A stretch of DNA of 64,000 nt, taken from the NCBI GenBank assembly GCA_009869945.1, contig WIXG01000042.1:1-64000 (forward strand). Direction: 5' to 3'. The notes under the pieces were generated by a model. That model saw nothing but the letters and a program-made list of their open reading frames with translations. It was not told where the DNA came from and searched no databases. This document shows, piece after piece, positions 51,401 through 64,000 of this stretch (position 1 is its first letter; each line of letters begins with the position of its first letter). A program made the translations under genes and the position numbers. The DNA comes from Mesaphorura yosii. Lineage: Eukaryota > Arthropoda > Collembola > Poduromorpha > Tullbergiidae.

Positions 51401-53844
51401 GTTCAACCGTACCATCGTGCGTCTGCCGCATGGACAGAGAGGTCTGGCTCGAGATTGGAGCTGAAGTCCGGTGATTATGGCTATGGATCTGGACCGACCG
51501 TAGCAAGCGACAACTTTTATGTACGAGGACAGTCGAGGCCCACAACACCAACAACGTTCGGTTCTGGTTCCAACGCGATTCATCGTCGTGTCTCATCGAC
51601 GGACGATGTGAGAGCTGGATCAAGGAGACGATATCAGAACAGGGATCAATACAATTATCCGCCTCTAAGGAGGTTGGGAGAAGGAGATGGACAGGTACAA
51701 AAAGTCATTTCCTCCATTAATTAACAGCCAACACAAAAAGGAAAACTTTGAACGAAGTATTTAAATCCAATAATTTTTTAAGGTTGTCGCACGAGTTCAT
51801 CAAGAGGACGGCGAGCCACTGGGTCAGGCAGCATCGGGAGCCAGCTACGACGACTCCACCGTGTCATTTGCCGAATCGAGGCACTACAGAAACATCGCAC
51901 GCAAGAACGCCAGCGGAATGGGACAGAGATACCGGCAACGCCAGCAGCAGCAGAGCGGGGATCGCCTGCCACGCCAGCGTAAAGTAAATGCCAATGCCAA
52001 TACTGATGCTTACAATAATTATGATGCAAGAGACACAGCCTCTCGCCAGGGTCGAATTGAGAATCGAATCAGAGGTCAAGGCCGTCAGTACACTCCGAGA
52101 CCGAATCCTAATCCTTATCTCGAGCCCAAATCACTTCCTACATCTCCAGTCGTTTCTCCATACAATAACCCACCTCAACCCGAACAGTACGTTTACAACT
52201 CGAGGCAAGATTTTGCGGCGAAGCACGCTGACTACTTGAACAGTCGTAATCCGTACAGGCATCAGGGAATTGCGTCGAGTGTGAACACTGCAGACAGATT
52301 CTCAATTTACAAGAGATGGAATTGAGTATTTGAATTCAGAGAATTTCGGGCAGCTTAAAATTTTGAGATCTGTAAGAGAAAAGAGTACCTGTTCTTTGCT
52401 TTCAAACTATACATGATAGTACAACTGTACCTGGTGACACAATTTTACGAGCTTCTGAACGAGTGCCTTCTTTTCTTAAGATTATTCTGCTTTAGCTTTG
52501 GCGAAATATGTGGCCTGGTGTCTATTTTCTATTGAGTCTCTTGAATCTCGAATCTTCTCTGCTCTTTCTGTGCTTATATGATCGCGGCGACGCGAACTTA
52601 ATAGTTCAGTTCAGTTCAAGGAACGTGGCGCCAGTGCTTGGTGCTTGTAGCTATTTTAGGCTCTATTTGTATTTGTTTCTATCACGGAGTGTAATTTTGA
52701 TTGTTCAGTGATATGTGAAAAGTAATAAACGTAAACTGCGACATACAAAGTTGGTTTCTGGAGCTGAACCATGCAAATAAAGAATCCAAGTCATTTCATT
52801 CATTTTGACGTAAACATGACGGCGACAGTTGAGCGGGGCTCGAGCCTGTTTACATTCATTCACAAGACGTGTGCTTGCCAATTTCATTTCCTGGATCGGT
52901 GCTTTGCCAACTTTTGATAGCGCCAGCGCCAGAAACGAGTTGCGACGTGGCACGTTACAGTTACATAAATAGGTTTTAGGTTCATTTTCTGTGCAATTGG
53001 GTAACTGCGTTTCTTCGAATGACCTTGACCCCGATTACGAAAGAGGTGACAAATTGCGGCTGCTGCCTGAATGAATGAGACCTAAATATTAATGGACCTT
53101 GACTGGCGTGTGGCATTTTCGAGCATCAAGTAATTTAATTGGATAATTTATTAGCAGGCGTATGAAAAGGACGAGTATGAAGATGAGGATGAAGACGTGG
53201 AGGATATTCCAGCCGTAAATGATGAGCTTTCATTTGTCAAAGCTGAAGCTTGGGCAGAAGGGCCTAAAATGTACGCGGCACATTACGTGGGCGATCACTC
53301 CAACTACACCGTGGCCCATCGTCACTACGACGGGAACGGGCGACTGAGGAATGCAGATGGAATATTTTCAGATTGGAAGCCAGCAGCCTGGATGGCGACC
53401 AATGAGGCGAGCAAAGATGGCTTCCACCTCCACCGGAATGGTGTCATCACCGTTAGGAAGGAGGGCATCTATTACGTGTACGCGCAGGTCAGGCAGCGGG
53501 TCTCGAATTGAAATTCCATAACCAAGAACTTGGACATGAACTCAAATATGTTATTACTTTTGTTATTGCAGGTTCATTATTTGGACGAACACGACGTGAA
53601 CGGGTTCCAAATCCAAATCAATTCTCAGCCATTCATACAATGCACAACAATGACAGAAACGCATCACAGTAATGCGCGCAAGAATAAGTCGAATACGTGC
53701 TACACTGGCGGTATCACACACATCAAAGAGAATGACCAGCTTGTGCTGAAAGATGTTGAGCTGAATCGATACTCGATTGTCAAGCCCGAGAAGAGTTTCT
53801 TTGGATTTATGAGAATCGGGGCTCTTGGAGGTGGAGGCAGATAA
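48466..53844 (+). CDS. TNF-superfamily ligand 1 (Eiger-like)
   Basis: Model: 48466-49221, 51086-51694, 51783-51983, 53158-53487 and 53572-53844, all phase 0, 722 residues. It is a type II membrane protein: cytoplasmic N-terminus, TM helix at about 57-79 and a coiled-coil start (LNQYESRMASLESQLEDF). A long acidic then basic, disordered stalk contains a furin-like site RQKR (267-270). The C-terminal 150 residues are a TNF homology domain (YAAHYVGDHSNYTV, GIYYVYAQVHYLDEHD, FGFMRIGAL). The ligand should trimerise, be released by cleavage and bind a TNF receptor to drive JNK signalling, as Eiger does in Drosophila. Exon 3 can also be read through to a stop at 52323-52325. That adds a Q/N/P-rich tail and gives a form without the TNF domain. 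Poly(A) signal at 53958-53963. Confidence 0.85.
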
Positions 53845-54161
53845 TTCGTGCTCTCTAGAATTCCAATTTTTTTCATGTTTGCATTTAATTTTCGTGCCAA
53901 ATGCTAATACCTTTATTGTTACTAATTTCTTGTTGTTATTTTGTATATGTTTATTGAAATAAACTATAACTTCGATTAGTCAAGTCCAGCAGACTCTATC
54001 TCACTGTCGAATCGTGGAACGAACGGTAGGAACAAAGAGAAGCTGTTTACAGTTGTTAAATGAGGAAAATGTGGCAATGCAGGATTTAAATAGTTCACTT
54101 TGTCCTGCCATCCGAAAGCCGATACAACTTTTCAATTTCATATCTCTTTAACACACGTAAG
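53845..54161. other. 3' UTR and short spacer
   Basis: Holds the poly(A) signal of TNF ligand 1 and the 5' flank of the crotonase gene. Nothing else seen. Confidence 0.6.
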
Positions 54162-55386
54162 ATGAAGTTCAGCAATAATGTCGCCAAAACAGCCAAGCTT
54201 CTTGAGACGACGCTAAGGCCAAGATGGCTAAGAAACTCCGTCGTTCCCTGTAGTGGAAGAAATTTTGGCACAACTTCCATTGCTTGTCAATGTGGTGGGA
54301 GTAAAGCAACTGCAGATTTCAAGAGTGTCAAGTACTGGACCGAAGATCGTGTGGCACACGTAATGCTCAATCGGCCGGAGAGACTGAATGCAATTGATAT
54401 GAATATGCCTTCCGAATTACAACGTGCAATACAACTCGCCAACTGGGATGGTAAAGTGAAAGTGATACTGCTATATGGTGCTGGAAATGCGTTCTGCCCC
54501 GGATATGACTTAAAGCTGTACGCTGAGGCTGGAAGAGGTGTTCCAGGAAGCCAAGAGGTATAGACTCAAGCTGCTCGTTGCGTTGGATATCACCCTCAAT
54601 TTGCAATAGGTCAATGGTTTTTTTATTTAGATGCCTTGGGATCCAGCGATTGATTTCAGGTATGTGAAGAAGGTTGGTAGCATCTTTGCAATGAGATTGG
54701 ACTTCTCGTTAAGTGATGATGCTGTAAATTGCAGGCTAATGTCAGCGTCCACGAACTCATTTATGGAAATTTGGAGGAGCATGAAGCCTGTCGTTGCCAA
54801 AATCAAGCGAGTTGCAATCGGTGGTGGTTCCGACATGAGCTTAGCCTGTGATGCCACATTTATTGAAGATACGGCCCAATTTGGATACCCACCGTCCAGA
54901 GTTTGGGTATGCAAAGCATTCAAACTCAAGAGCCGTCAAAATTCTCTGAAACAAGCTGCTCATTGTTGTGTGCCGCAGGGTTGTCCCACGACTGCGTTTT
55001 GGTTCTACAGGGTTGGAATGGAGAAAGCGAAACGCATTCTGTTCACCGGACAAATTCTCAGTGGGAAAGAAGCCGTGGAAATTGGTTTATTGGGGGAATC
55101 TCATCCAGCAGACAAACTTGACTCGGCAGTTGACGAGTTTATAGAAAGAATTGTGACTGTTCCATTCAATCAACTTTGGTACTCCAAGCAACTGATCAAT
55201 CATGCGGTGGAAGAAATGGGCCTGTTCTCAACGCAGAGACTGGCAACAATTCTAGACGGAATGAGCCGCCATAGCCCAGAAGGCATCGCTTTTCAACAGC
55301 GTGCGCAAAAAGTTGGGTTCAAACAGGCGGTGCTAGAACGGGATTCTGGAAAAGATGCCGATTGGTCTGATCTGAACAAGAAGTAA
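54162..55386 (+). CDS. crotonase-family (enoyl-CoA hydratase/isomerase-like) protein
   Basis: Four exons, 54162-54557, 54631-54659 (29 nt), 54735-54906 and 54979-55386, in agreeing phases give 334 residues. The first 50 residues are basic and serine-rich (RNFGTTS), suggesting mitochondrial targeting. Crotonase fold: LNRPERLNAIDMNM, oxyanion-hole blocks NAFCPGYDLK and AIGGGSDMSLACD, then SRVWGCPTTAFWFYRVGMEKA and HPADKLDSAVDEF. The two glutamates used by classical hydratases are not at their usual places (GGGSD and PPSRVWG), so its reaction may differ from 2-enoyl-CoA hydration. The closest pattern I know is an actinobacterial crotonase subfamily with EMPWDP, SRVWGCPTTA and STQRLATI. That raises the possibility of horizontal transfer followed by intron gain. 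Substrate unknown. Confidence 0.88.
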
Positions 55387-55961
55387 GAGGCGTTTGACAT
55401 TTCCTTTCTATACTTTCTTACTAAAACTTATTTTTAACAAGCTGTTTAACAAAATGGAAGTTTACATGGACAATAAATTACAACAAATAACAGGGCGAAT
55501 CAGATACACATGAAAATTGGAACACAAGACACGAAGACGAAATACTATCACAGACTTTAGTTCCACGCTTGCACGAACTGATGTAATTATTGTAAGGAAG
55601 TCCAGAATGAGCAGCATGCCAAAACCCGGCATAAAATCGAGCAGTAGAAAGTGCATCACTGTTAACTTATTGACTCAGGCTATAAAATCATTTATGTTTA
55701 ACATTTCAAGCGTCGAGCCATCCAAATCAATTGGTGACCAACGAAATTGTTGCATAATCAAATTAAGAACTCACCTAATAACCACAACCACACTGATCAA
55801 GATATTTACAATGCAAACCACATTCGGCTGCATCCAAGCACTAAAGGACAACGGTTAAAAGTGAACTGGTAAAACTACACGGCCCTGATAAGTAAAATAT
55901 TGTGATTTAGTTCACTGCATATTTGCATAGAATGGAGCAAGGATTTAAAGAATTCGGCAAT
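55387..55961. other. convergent 3' intergenic region
   Basis: Lies between the ends of the crotonase (plus) and RNF121 (minus) genes. AT-rich, with no gene seen. Confidence 0.6.
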
Positions 55962-57332
<1,371 letters not shown>

Positions 57333-60151
57333 GGTCAACTACCTGAAATCTTGAAGTATTCAGATTCTAGATTCGATTTCACTTACATCGTCGTGAAATG
57401 CAATCATGTCCTACTACTTTTGCAGAGTCGCAGTCGGCTATTTTACAAAAACAATGCGCCGACGACCTTCCTTACTAAGAAAACATTACAATACAAACAT
57501 AGCATGGTGAGCGATTTTTCTCAGAATCTTGCCTTTAAAAAAGGTACATTTGAATAGGGACGAAAATAGGCAGCATTTACAAAAGGGACGAAATTATTCA
57601 GAATTTTCACCTTGAATAATCTCGATGTCTTGTTACACGCATGTAACAACTAAAAAGTCGTATTGTAATCTCGAGAACCAACCAATGTTGGCTAAATTAC
57701 TACTTACAGCCTAGTGCTTCATTAACCTACTTTCAAAAAATGAAGTTCCTTCGCTCGCTAAATGCGATACCTTACCTGGTTTAGATTCGAGGCTTAATGC
57801 TGCTTGATGATGCACTTTAACACAATGGAATTGTAGTCCAATGTCGGTGGTGGAACTTGAAGTTCAAATTTGGGTTGCACTTTAATTTAACTACTGCTCT
57901 GATTTTCACTTGAAACTTAGTTTTCTGAGTACCCTGGATCTTCTTGAGTCTAAATCCGAAGGAATTTGTTTTCCGGAAACGCTTCCAACAAAAGTTACAG
58001 CGCTCCCAAGATTCAAATGTGATGGTCCATTAGTTCACATGCATGGCTCTCGCCATGACTTTCCCACTGAAAGTTGGTTTGTTTCCAATAGCTGAGTATA
58101 ATTTTACCACACACACACATTCCACTCAATAATTCTGTAGTCACTAATTGTACCGTGAGATATTACTGAATTTCGTGCTCTTCTGCTGGTCTGTAGTTAA
58201 GATAATTTTTTTCAGTTTGTCAAGATCCCCCGATTTGTCTGACTATCCTAAAGATTTCACTTATCTTGTCCAGGTTAGGTTCGGTTCCGCGCGAGGTTGC
58301 GATGCGTTCATACGAAACCGGGCCGCCGTAGGCATACCCGGTTTGTGGGACCGGCGTAGCCGGAGCAAAGCACCCATCGGAGCTTTAGATGACCCTTTGA
58401 CAACATTTACACGTACTTATCGGACACATGTAGCCAGACATATGCAGTGTTCATGCAGACTGGATCTTGGAAGTGCTGTAACTTTGGTTCGAAGCGTTTC
58501 CGGGGAAAAAAAATTCCTTCGGATTCGTATTCAGGAGGGTCCAAAATGTACAAAAAACACATTTCAACGAAATCCAGAGCAGTAGCTAAAGTAAAGTAAT
58601 TTTGTAGATTTGACTAGACATACCCATCGAAAATTAATTACAGTTGCGCCGCTTCCCAATAAATAGTACGAGCTCCAGATACCTGCTTGAGTAAAATTGC
58701 GTCTAATTAGCGGTAACTACGACTATTAACGACAATTTCTGAATATTTATTTACTGCAACTTACAGTCACCAGCTGCGGCCTGTATGTGCGCTGTGCACT
58801 GGCGATAGTTGAGTCTGGACGTAGAAGATTGAATAAAAATTAAATCGGCTTGGATTTTCAAAAAGCCGACGTGAAGGTTTCTGATGTGTTCAAAGTGCTA
58901 GGCGAAAGTGTCAGGCCATAAAACTGTTCATGTATTACATAAATTGCCGGATCAAGTAGACCTCGTGATACACAACAGAATGAGTGACATTCAACAGTTC
59001 ATTCCTGTACTTCGCAGTGTTCTAGGTGTTTGCATTTGATTCTGGTGCTGTGGGCTGGACTCGTGCGTCGCGTCGGGTCAGGGAAGATGAGACTTGTATG
59101 AGAAAAAGATGCACTAAATTATTGCAAAGGCCGCTTTCAGTTATCTTCTTCCATTTCCACATTCATTGGAATTAATATCGACTGCATTGTAATGTGACTG
59201 GCATATTAAAAAGCGGTGGCTTGCGTTGGAGTGATTGACAAGTTATCTTCGTTCAAAAAAATAAAATGCCAAAATAAACATCACTGTTTGATTACTGAAT
59301 CGGTAGCCGAATGAGATAACTACAAACTATATTCTGGAGCAAATGTTTGTCTGAATATGCTGGAATCTAATCTCCTTTCCAGGAAAAAGGGAAAGGATAC
59401 ATGGCGATTGCCTTCAGTTGCAGAATTGCAATGAGCGCGAGAGCTATGGTGGGCACATAGGCAAAAGTGCAAGCCTGTGGAACTTGCAACTTTTCTCATA
59501 TGCAGCAAAAGCTGCTAAAAGGTATCTATAACCGAACCTAAAATGAACATTTCTCTCAGTTCAGTATCCGAATTCACACTTCTCTGCCCATTTACGAGTT
59601 CCAATCCGAGTACGGTCAATTTCTAAGGATAATCTTCACCCACCAAGAAAATAAGTACAACTTGGTTAGCCTCTATTGTCTGACTCTGCTGGAAGGGGTT
59701 CTCGACCGTCATGGTCGCAAGTTTTGCGTCTGGCCTGTCACTGCCATTGTCCGGTCTGCCGTGTGTACTACACCTTTTACTTGATAGACATGGCAATTGA
59801 TTCCGTGAAGTCCTCGTTTATGTTGTAAAAGTGCAGGCATTTATTTGACTTTTACGATTCATTCAATATCGCTCAAAATGTACTTTTCATTTTTATCGTA
59901 AATAAGAAGCTGCTGCAAGTGTCATTTCTTAGCTCATTCGTCGTTGTTCAGTGCACCTGCACCCATGAAGCTACACGGTTGTATTTGAGACCCTCCACCT
60001 CCGCTCGGGTTCATCGTCACCTTTCGTTGTGCATGAAGTGCGTACGAAAATTACATGTGTACTAATCAGTGAGTTGTGGTTTGTGGTCAATCGAATCAAA
60101 AACTGCATTCTATTTGCGTTAAACGGAGTTGTTGAATTAGTTAGTCACACC
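57333..60151. other. long divergent intergenic region
   Basis: About 2.8 kb without a recognisable gene. A GC-rich island stands out at about 58265-58385 (ccgggccgccgtaggc, ccggcgtagccgg). Small ORFs around it lack coding character. The right end holds the promoter and 5' UTR of TNF ligand 2. Confidence 0.5.
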
Positions 60152-63103
60152 ATGCCTGGTAATCAAGACAGCATTCGCCGTACCGGCGAATTTGGGACAG
60201 ATTCAAATGAACCTAATTCAAATCGTGATGTCAACGTGATAATGGCACGGGACGTGGAACCACTTAAGTCCTGTAAAATGAACCAAGCGCAGCCTTCTAG
60301 ATCAAGTAAGTTTATGCTCATATTTCAGCTAAGGTGTCCATTTGTTGGTAAAATGAAGTAAAATGTGAACCAAGGACATGTCAAATGCCCATGACAGGCT
60401 AAAAGCTACGAGGTATTATGCCAGTAGTAGTGGTAAAAACTGAATATTCGTGGGATTGGACAAATTGAAGGTTCTCATACTCGTGGCCCATCAGAGACTG
60501 GGTAGCATTTCTGTATTTGTAAACAAAGGCTTGCTCGTCATAATCTCATGTCATAAAGCCAAAGCCTATATGTATGTAATGTTTTATAAAACGACACAGA
60601 CAAGAGAGAATGTGATATTCAGCATTATTCGTCTTTATCAGTTCATTATTTTATGTTTGAAAAGAATTTGAAGTTCACAACTTCGTCGTAGTGATTATTG
60701 AATTTTTACGACAAATGAAGCAGGAACTTTCCCATGAACTGACATTGCCAAATGCAGTTTTCCTACACCTTAGCTAGACAAATCAAGCTTCGGACTCTGA
60801 AGTTTTTTCCCCATTAACCGTGTAGATTTGCTTTAAGACCTTCATCTTGCAAGCTTAGATGCATAGCATCTTGAATTTTTCATTTAGTACTCGGATCCGT
60901 TTACAATCAGCCATTCCATTCCATAGCCTACTTTACTTCAGAACTGCTTAGTTCAGTTTAGTTAATAAGAAGCCGTGATTTACCGAAACTCATTGCACTG
61001 GAAAAGTGCATCGAATTGCAGGAGTGGCAGTATTACTCAAATAAGTTCAAGTTATCGATTAGTCAACTAACGGACATGCATATGAAAATGTTGGTGTCAA
61101 TTCCGTGTAATAAATCTCACATAAACGCACTGGAAAACTTAATTCAGATCGGGATGCTCGGGAACAAAGGAAGTTAGCAAGGGGTTAATGAATTTTGTCT
61201 ATGCGAACGCAAGTGTCATGTACCGTTCCTGTTTCAGCGACAATGCTCATTTCGGGATGAGTTTAAAGTTTCACATTGTTATTGGGTGTAAAAGCTGGAA
61301 GGAACTCGCTTAATTATAATCAAAGTACCAGCCCATGAAACTAATTACATTGGAGGGTTGCTTGAGACGAAGGTAGTGACTTTCTCTTCATATTTTCAGA
61401 CATCCGTAGTCAATACCAAGTGTGTGGTTCCATGCGCGTCCGAATGGAGTCATCACAACTTTTCAAGCTGGCATTCTTCGGTTTTGCCATTCTTATTGGC
61501 CTTGGATTCTTAGTTTGTCTCAGATTAAATACGTTGGAGAATCAAATCGTCAAGCTTAAGCTGGAGCTTCAAGCAGTCAAAGAGTTCAACCAACTTTCAG
61601 CGGATCAAGCTGTTTTCATGCAGGACGATTCATCGGACTCAGGAGAAGCTGTAACACCATTAGTTTCAAGTACCTCTGAAGAAAAGTCTGACGAGTTGCT
61701 GCCCAAAATGAACAACGACCTTGGTTTGGTCCGCCGGAGTCGGCGAAGTGTGAACAGCATCCCCTCACAAGTAGTTCCAAGCAATGCAAGCTCCTTACTG
61801 ATTGACACATCTTTAGAATTCGAGTCTGTTGAAATTTCAAACGCAACAACAATGTCAAGCACTTCTCGTATCTCAAGACACCTCAAGCTTGGCGCCGGGG
61901 CTGGTCGAAGAAGAGCAGATCGTGAACGAGGTAAATTAATTGATCCCACCAAATTACGCCAAAAACTTGGCAAAGCTAACGCAAGAAGAATTGCCGACAA
62001 GGAGAGGCGGGAGAAATTAAGAAGCAAATTGTCAGCTGCACGAAACTATACTGCTAATCTGGTCAAAATCATTTCTCAAACGAACGGTAGCGTTACAGAG
62101 TCTCAAATTTCAATCTGTTTACTCGTGTCGTTCAGCAGTTTAGCTTTGTTTTTGATATTTCTATCTCGAACTCGTCAAATATTTACAATCAGTGAGGACA
62201 ATGACTCATGCTTTAACATTTCAAGGCTAAACGACGAATTTATGACGAATGCTTCAAGCTCGAATAGAATATTGTGCTTCTCTATAAAATGTTGACAGAA
62301 TTTATGTCTTGGTCTTGCTTTGTATTTGTCCTGCTCGCCTTTACTCAGCAATGTTCAATCTCCAGTCAAATATTTAATTGATCTAATGTCTGTGTTAATT
62401 ACTTGTCAGATGTCCGAGCTTCATATTTGATACCGACTGGAGCACATGTCAACATTGACCGGGCCGAGCGTAAGCAGCTGGCTAGATTTACTAAACCGTA
62501 GATTTTTCAAGTTTGAGTTCGGAATTTACAACATATTTTTCTAGTAGAATACATTGGGCCGTGGCACCTTGCATACGACACAAAAGACATCGGCTTCAAC
62601 GACATGTGGTATGATGGGGTGTCACTCGACGAGAATGGAACCTCGATCGTGTTCAACGAAAGTGGACTCTACTCCATTTCGTCGCAGGTTCCACACAACA
62701 GCAATCAAATACCTCGTTTCCTGATAATTGAGCTTCAGCAGAAATAATTTGCTTTGCTTGCTTTAGGTTTACTACCACAGCACGGTGCAAAGGGGTAGGA
62801 CAATGCCCATGGGCTACAAAATTTTCGTAAAAAAAGCTGCACCCACAAAATTTCAACGTCCTTTCGAAGTCGCCCAGTGTGTGACTGCGTACCCATCGAC
62901 ATACTTTCAAACTTGCTACACGGCTGTTACATGGTTAGTACATTTTGACAAATGGAATTCAGTTCAGTGTCTATTGATTCATGCTTTTCAGGTATTTGGA
63001 AAAACGAGACGAAATATTTCTCAAGCATTTCAAGAATTCGTTTCCGATTATAGAAGCCGATGAGCAAGGCAAGACGTTCTTACAAATTGTGAAACTTGGC
63101 TGA
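60152..63103 (+). CDS. TNF-superfamily ligand 2
   Basis: Six exons: 60152-60305, 61400-62086, 62410-62469, 62545-62687, 62767-62933 and 62992-63103. Matching phases give 440 residues. Type II topology: 72-residue cytoplasmic part, TM helix at about 73-92 (FKLAFFGFAILIGLGFLVCL) and a coiled-coil start (LENQIVKLKLELQAVKEF). The stalk has a furin-like RRSRR (163-167) and a strongly basic segment near 200-260. The TNF homology domain runs from about residue 288 to the end: TGAHVNID, ESGLYSISSQVYYHS and GKTFLQIVKLG. The intron between SSQ and VYY sits at the same place and phase as in ligand 1 (YAQ|VHY), supporting common origin. Expected to trimerise and signal through a TNF receptor. The domain is quite diverged from Eiger, so the receptor may differ. 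Confidence 0.82.
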
Positions 63104-63709
63104 CTTACACGCCTTAATCAAAATGAGGTCATCTTTACTGTGTTAGCATCGTGTAGTGTAATATGATTCTCTCTTTACCCTGTTGTATTATTCTTGTTGA
63201 CATTAAGGCATCTGTAGAGCAAGGACTTATGTTTTTAGAGTAGATTAATAGTATTAGAGTAACAAGCTACAGTACAATGAAGCGTTGCCATTTCATTTAG
63301 CATCAATATCAACATTGTTCTAAGTCACAACTCGTGCTGGCACTTCAGGTCATTGATCGATTCCTTCCATTCGTTTCTTGCCAATCCAGAGTTTATAAAT
63401 CTTCTGCTTCCATTAATCAGTTTAAAAAATTTCCGATTTCTATTGAATAAAGTTGTATGATAATTGTGCTAACCTATGTTCAGTTTTACATTATTCGCAT
63501 TCGCATTTGGAAATTGGACTCCAGAAAATTGTTTACCGTAGCATCATCGGATTCTGCACATCTCAGGAAACATTAACATCACCGTGGTGGAGGCCTGAAT
63601 CAGGAAATCTTGCTGAACTGCGGCAGTCCTCACTGCAATTTATAACCAACATTTTCTTTACCTTTTGGTTCTCACTGCTCACGATCGTCGTTCATCGGAA
63701 AGTTCTTTT
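63104..63709. other. intergenic spacer
   Basis: 3' flank of TNF ligand 2 and 5' flank of the last gene. No coding sequence recognised. Confidence 0.5.
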
Positions 63710-64000
63710 ATGTACGGAATATTTTATCGTTCAAAAATTCAAGCGAGAGGCAATTCCAGTGGACAGAAGCCGCAGTCACAGACACGAAAAATGAAGAAGT
63801 CAGGCATTCCAATTCTGGCTCGCACTCTGGCTTCAAGCGGTGGCCGGATTAATATTGACCTGAGTTCTCATACAATGACTGGTGATTGTGTCGGTCCGGG
63901 TCGTGTTAAATCTGCGGCAGTTCCAAATCCAAATATTTGTCAAATCGTGGTGAAACCTCCTGATTTCGACGTGCTACCACCGCCCGTGCCACCGCGACAA
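63710..64000 (+). CDS. unrecognised gene, truncated by the window end
   Basis: Open frame from ATG 63710 (a second ATG is at 63791) running past the window end, at least 97 codons. The frame is also open upstream, and an AG follows a pyrimidine-poor stretch, so the true start could be earlier. The visible part is basic and S/G/Q-rich (GQKPQSQTRK), then ends in DVLPPPVPPRQ, a PxxPxR-type SH3-binding motif. No signal peptide or domain is visible. No function can be assigned. Confidence 0.45.
   Translation, partial: MYGIFYRSKIQARGNSSGQKPQSQTRKMKKSGIPILARTLASSGGRINIDLSSHTMTGDCVGPGRVKSAAVPNPNICQIVVKPPDFDVLPPPVPPRQ

Noticed and set aside
58270-58370. Possible tRNA or rRNA fragment
   Set aside because: GC-rich palindromes, but no cloverleaf arms or conserved T-loop could be drawn.
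58148-58585. 145-codon plus-strand frame
   Set aside because: It spans the GC-rich island. The predicted residues show no domain and the frame is probably chance.

Overview
This is eukaryotic, gene-dense DNA, most likely from a non-insect arthropod; a springtail (Collembola) is my best guess. Protein-coding genes are split by short (about 50-100 nt) GT-AG introns. Single-exon gustatory-type receptors, carboxylesterases, TNF ligands, an F-box protein with an acidic tail and odd receptor tyrosine kinases occur together. No operons, prokaryotic signals or CRISPR arrays are present. Exon coordinates below were worked out by hand from splice consensus and reading-frame phase. They are models, not transcript-supported annotations.

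Layout. 0.2-1.6 kb (-): a complete secreted pancreatic-lipase-family gene. 2.9-8.8 kb (-): three tandem single-exon gustatory-receptor-like genes. 9.1-10.0 kb (-): an unrecognised membrane/secreted protein. 10.4-13.0 kb (-): an orphan gene with a proline-rich region and paired CPxC motifs. 13.7-15.4 kb (+): a fourth chemoreceptor whose 3' end does not splice cleanly. 15.5-19.6 kb (-): a coiled-coil gene with a CEP295-like N-terminus that has grown by exon duplication, with a small MITE-like insertion in one duplicated intron. 20.1-20.8 kb (+): a proline-rich orphan. 21.2-23.3 kb (+): an F-box protein.

23.6-31.8 kb holds conserved housekeeping genes: mitochondrial intermediate peptidase (MIPEP, -), WDR73 (-), a MYCBP-like protein (+) and a C2H2 zinc-finger protein (-). 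34.0-39.3 kb (+): two tandem carboxylesterases with intact catalytic triads and KDEL-type C-termini. 39.4-45.7 kb (-): two tandem receptor tyrosine kinases with a short cysteine-rich ectodomain and a non-canonical HID catalytic loop. 48.5-53.8 kb (+) and 60.2-63.1 kb (+): two TNF-superfamily ligands of Eiger type. Between them lie a crotonase-family enzyme of bacterial flavour (+) and an RNF121/RNF175-type RING protein (-). The window ends inside an unrecognised gene (+).

How the genes relate. The chemoreceptors, esterases and kinases are local tandem duplicates. The two TNF ligands share an intron position in the TNF domain and are probably an old duplication now separated by unrelated genes. 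The points most worth following up are the RTK pair with a possible Greek-key (beta/gamma-crystallin-like) ectodomain, the exon-amplified CEP295-like gene, the possible transferred crotonase and the ER-targeted esterases.
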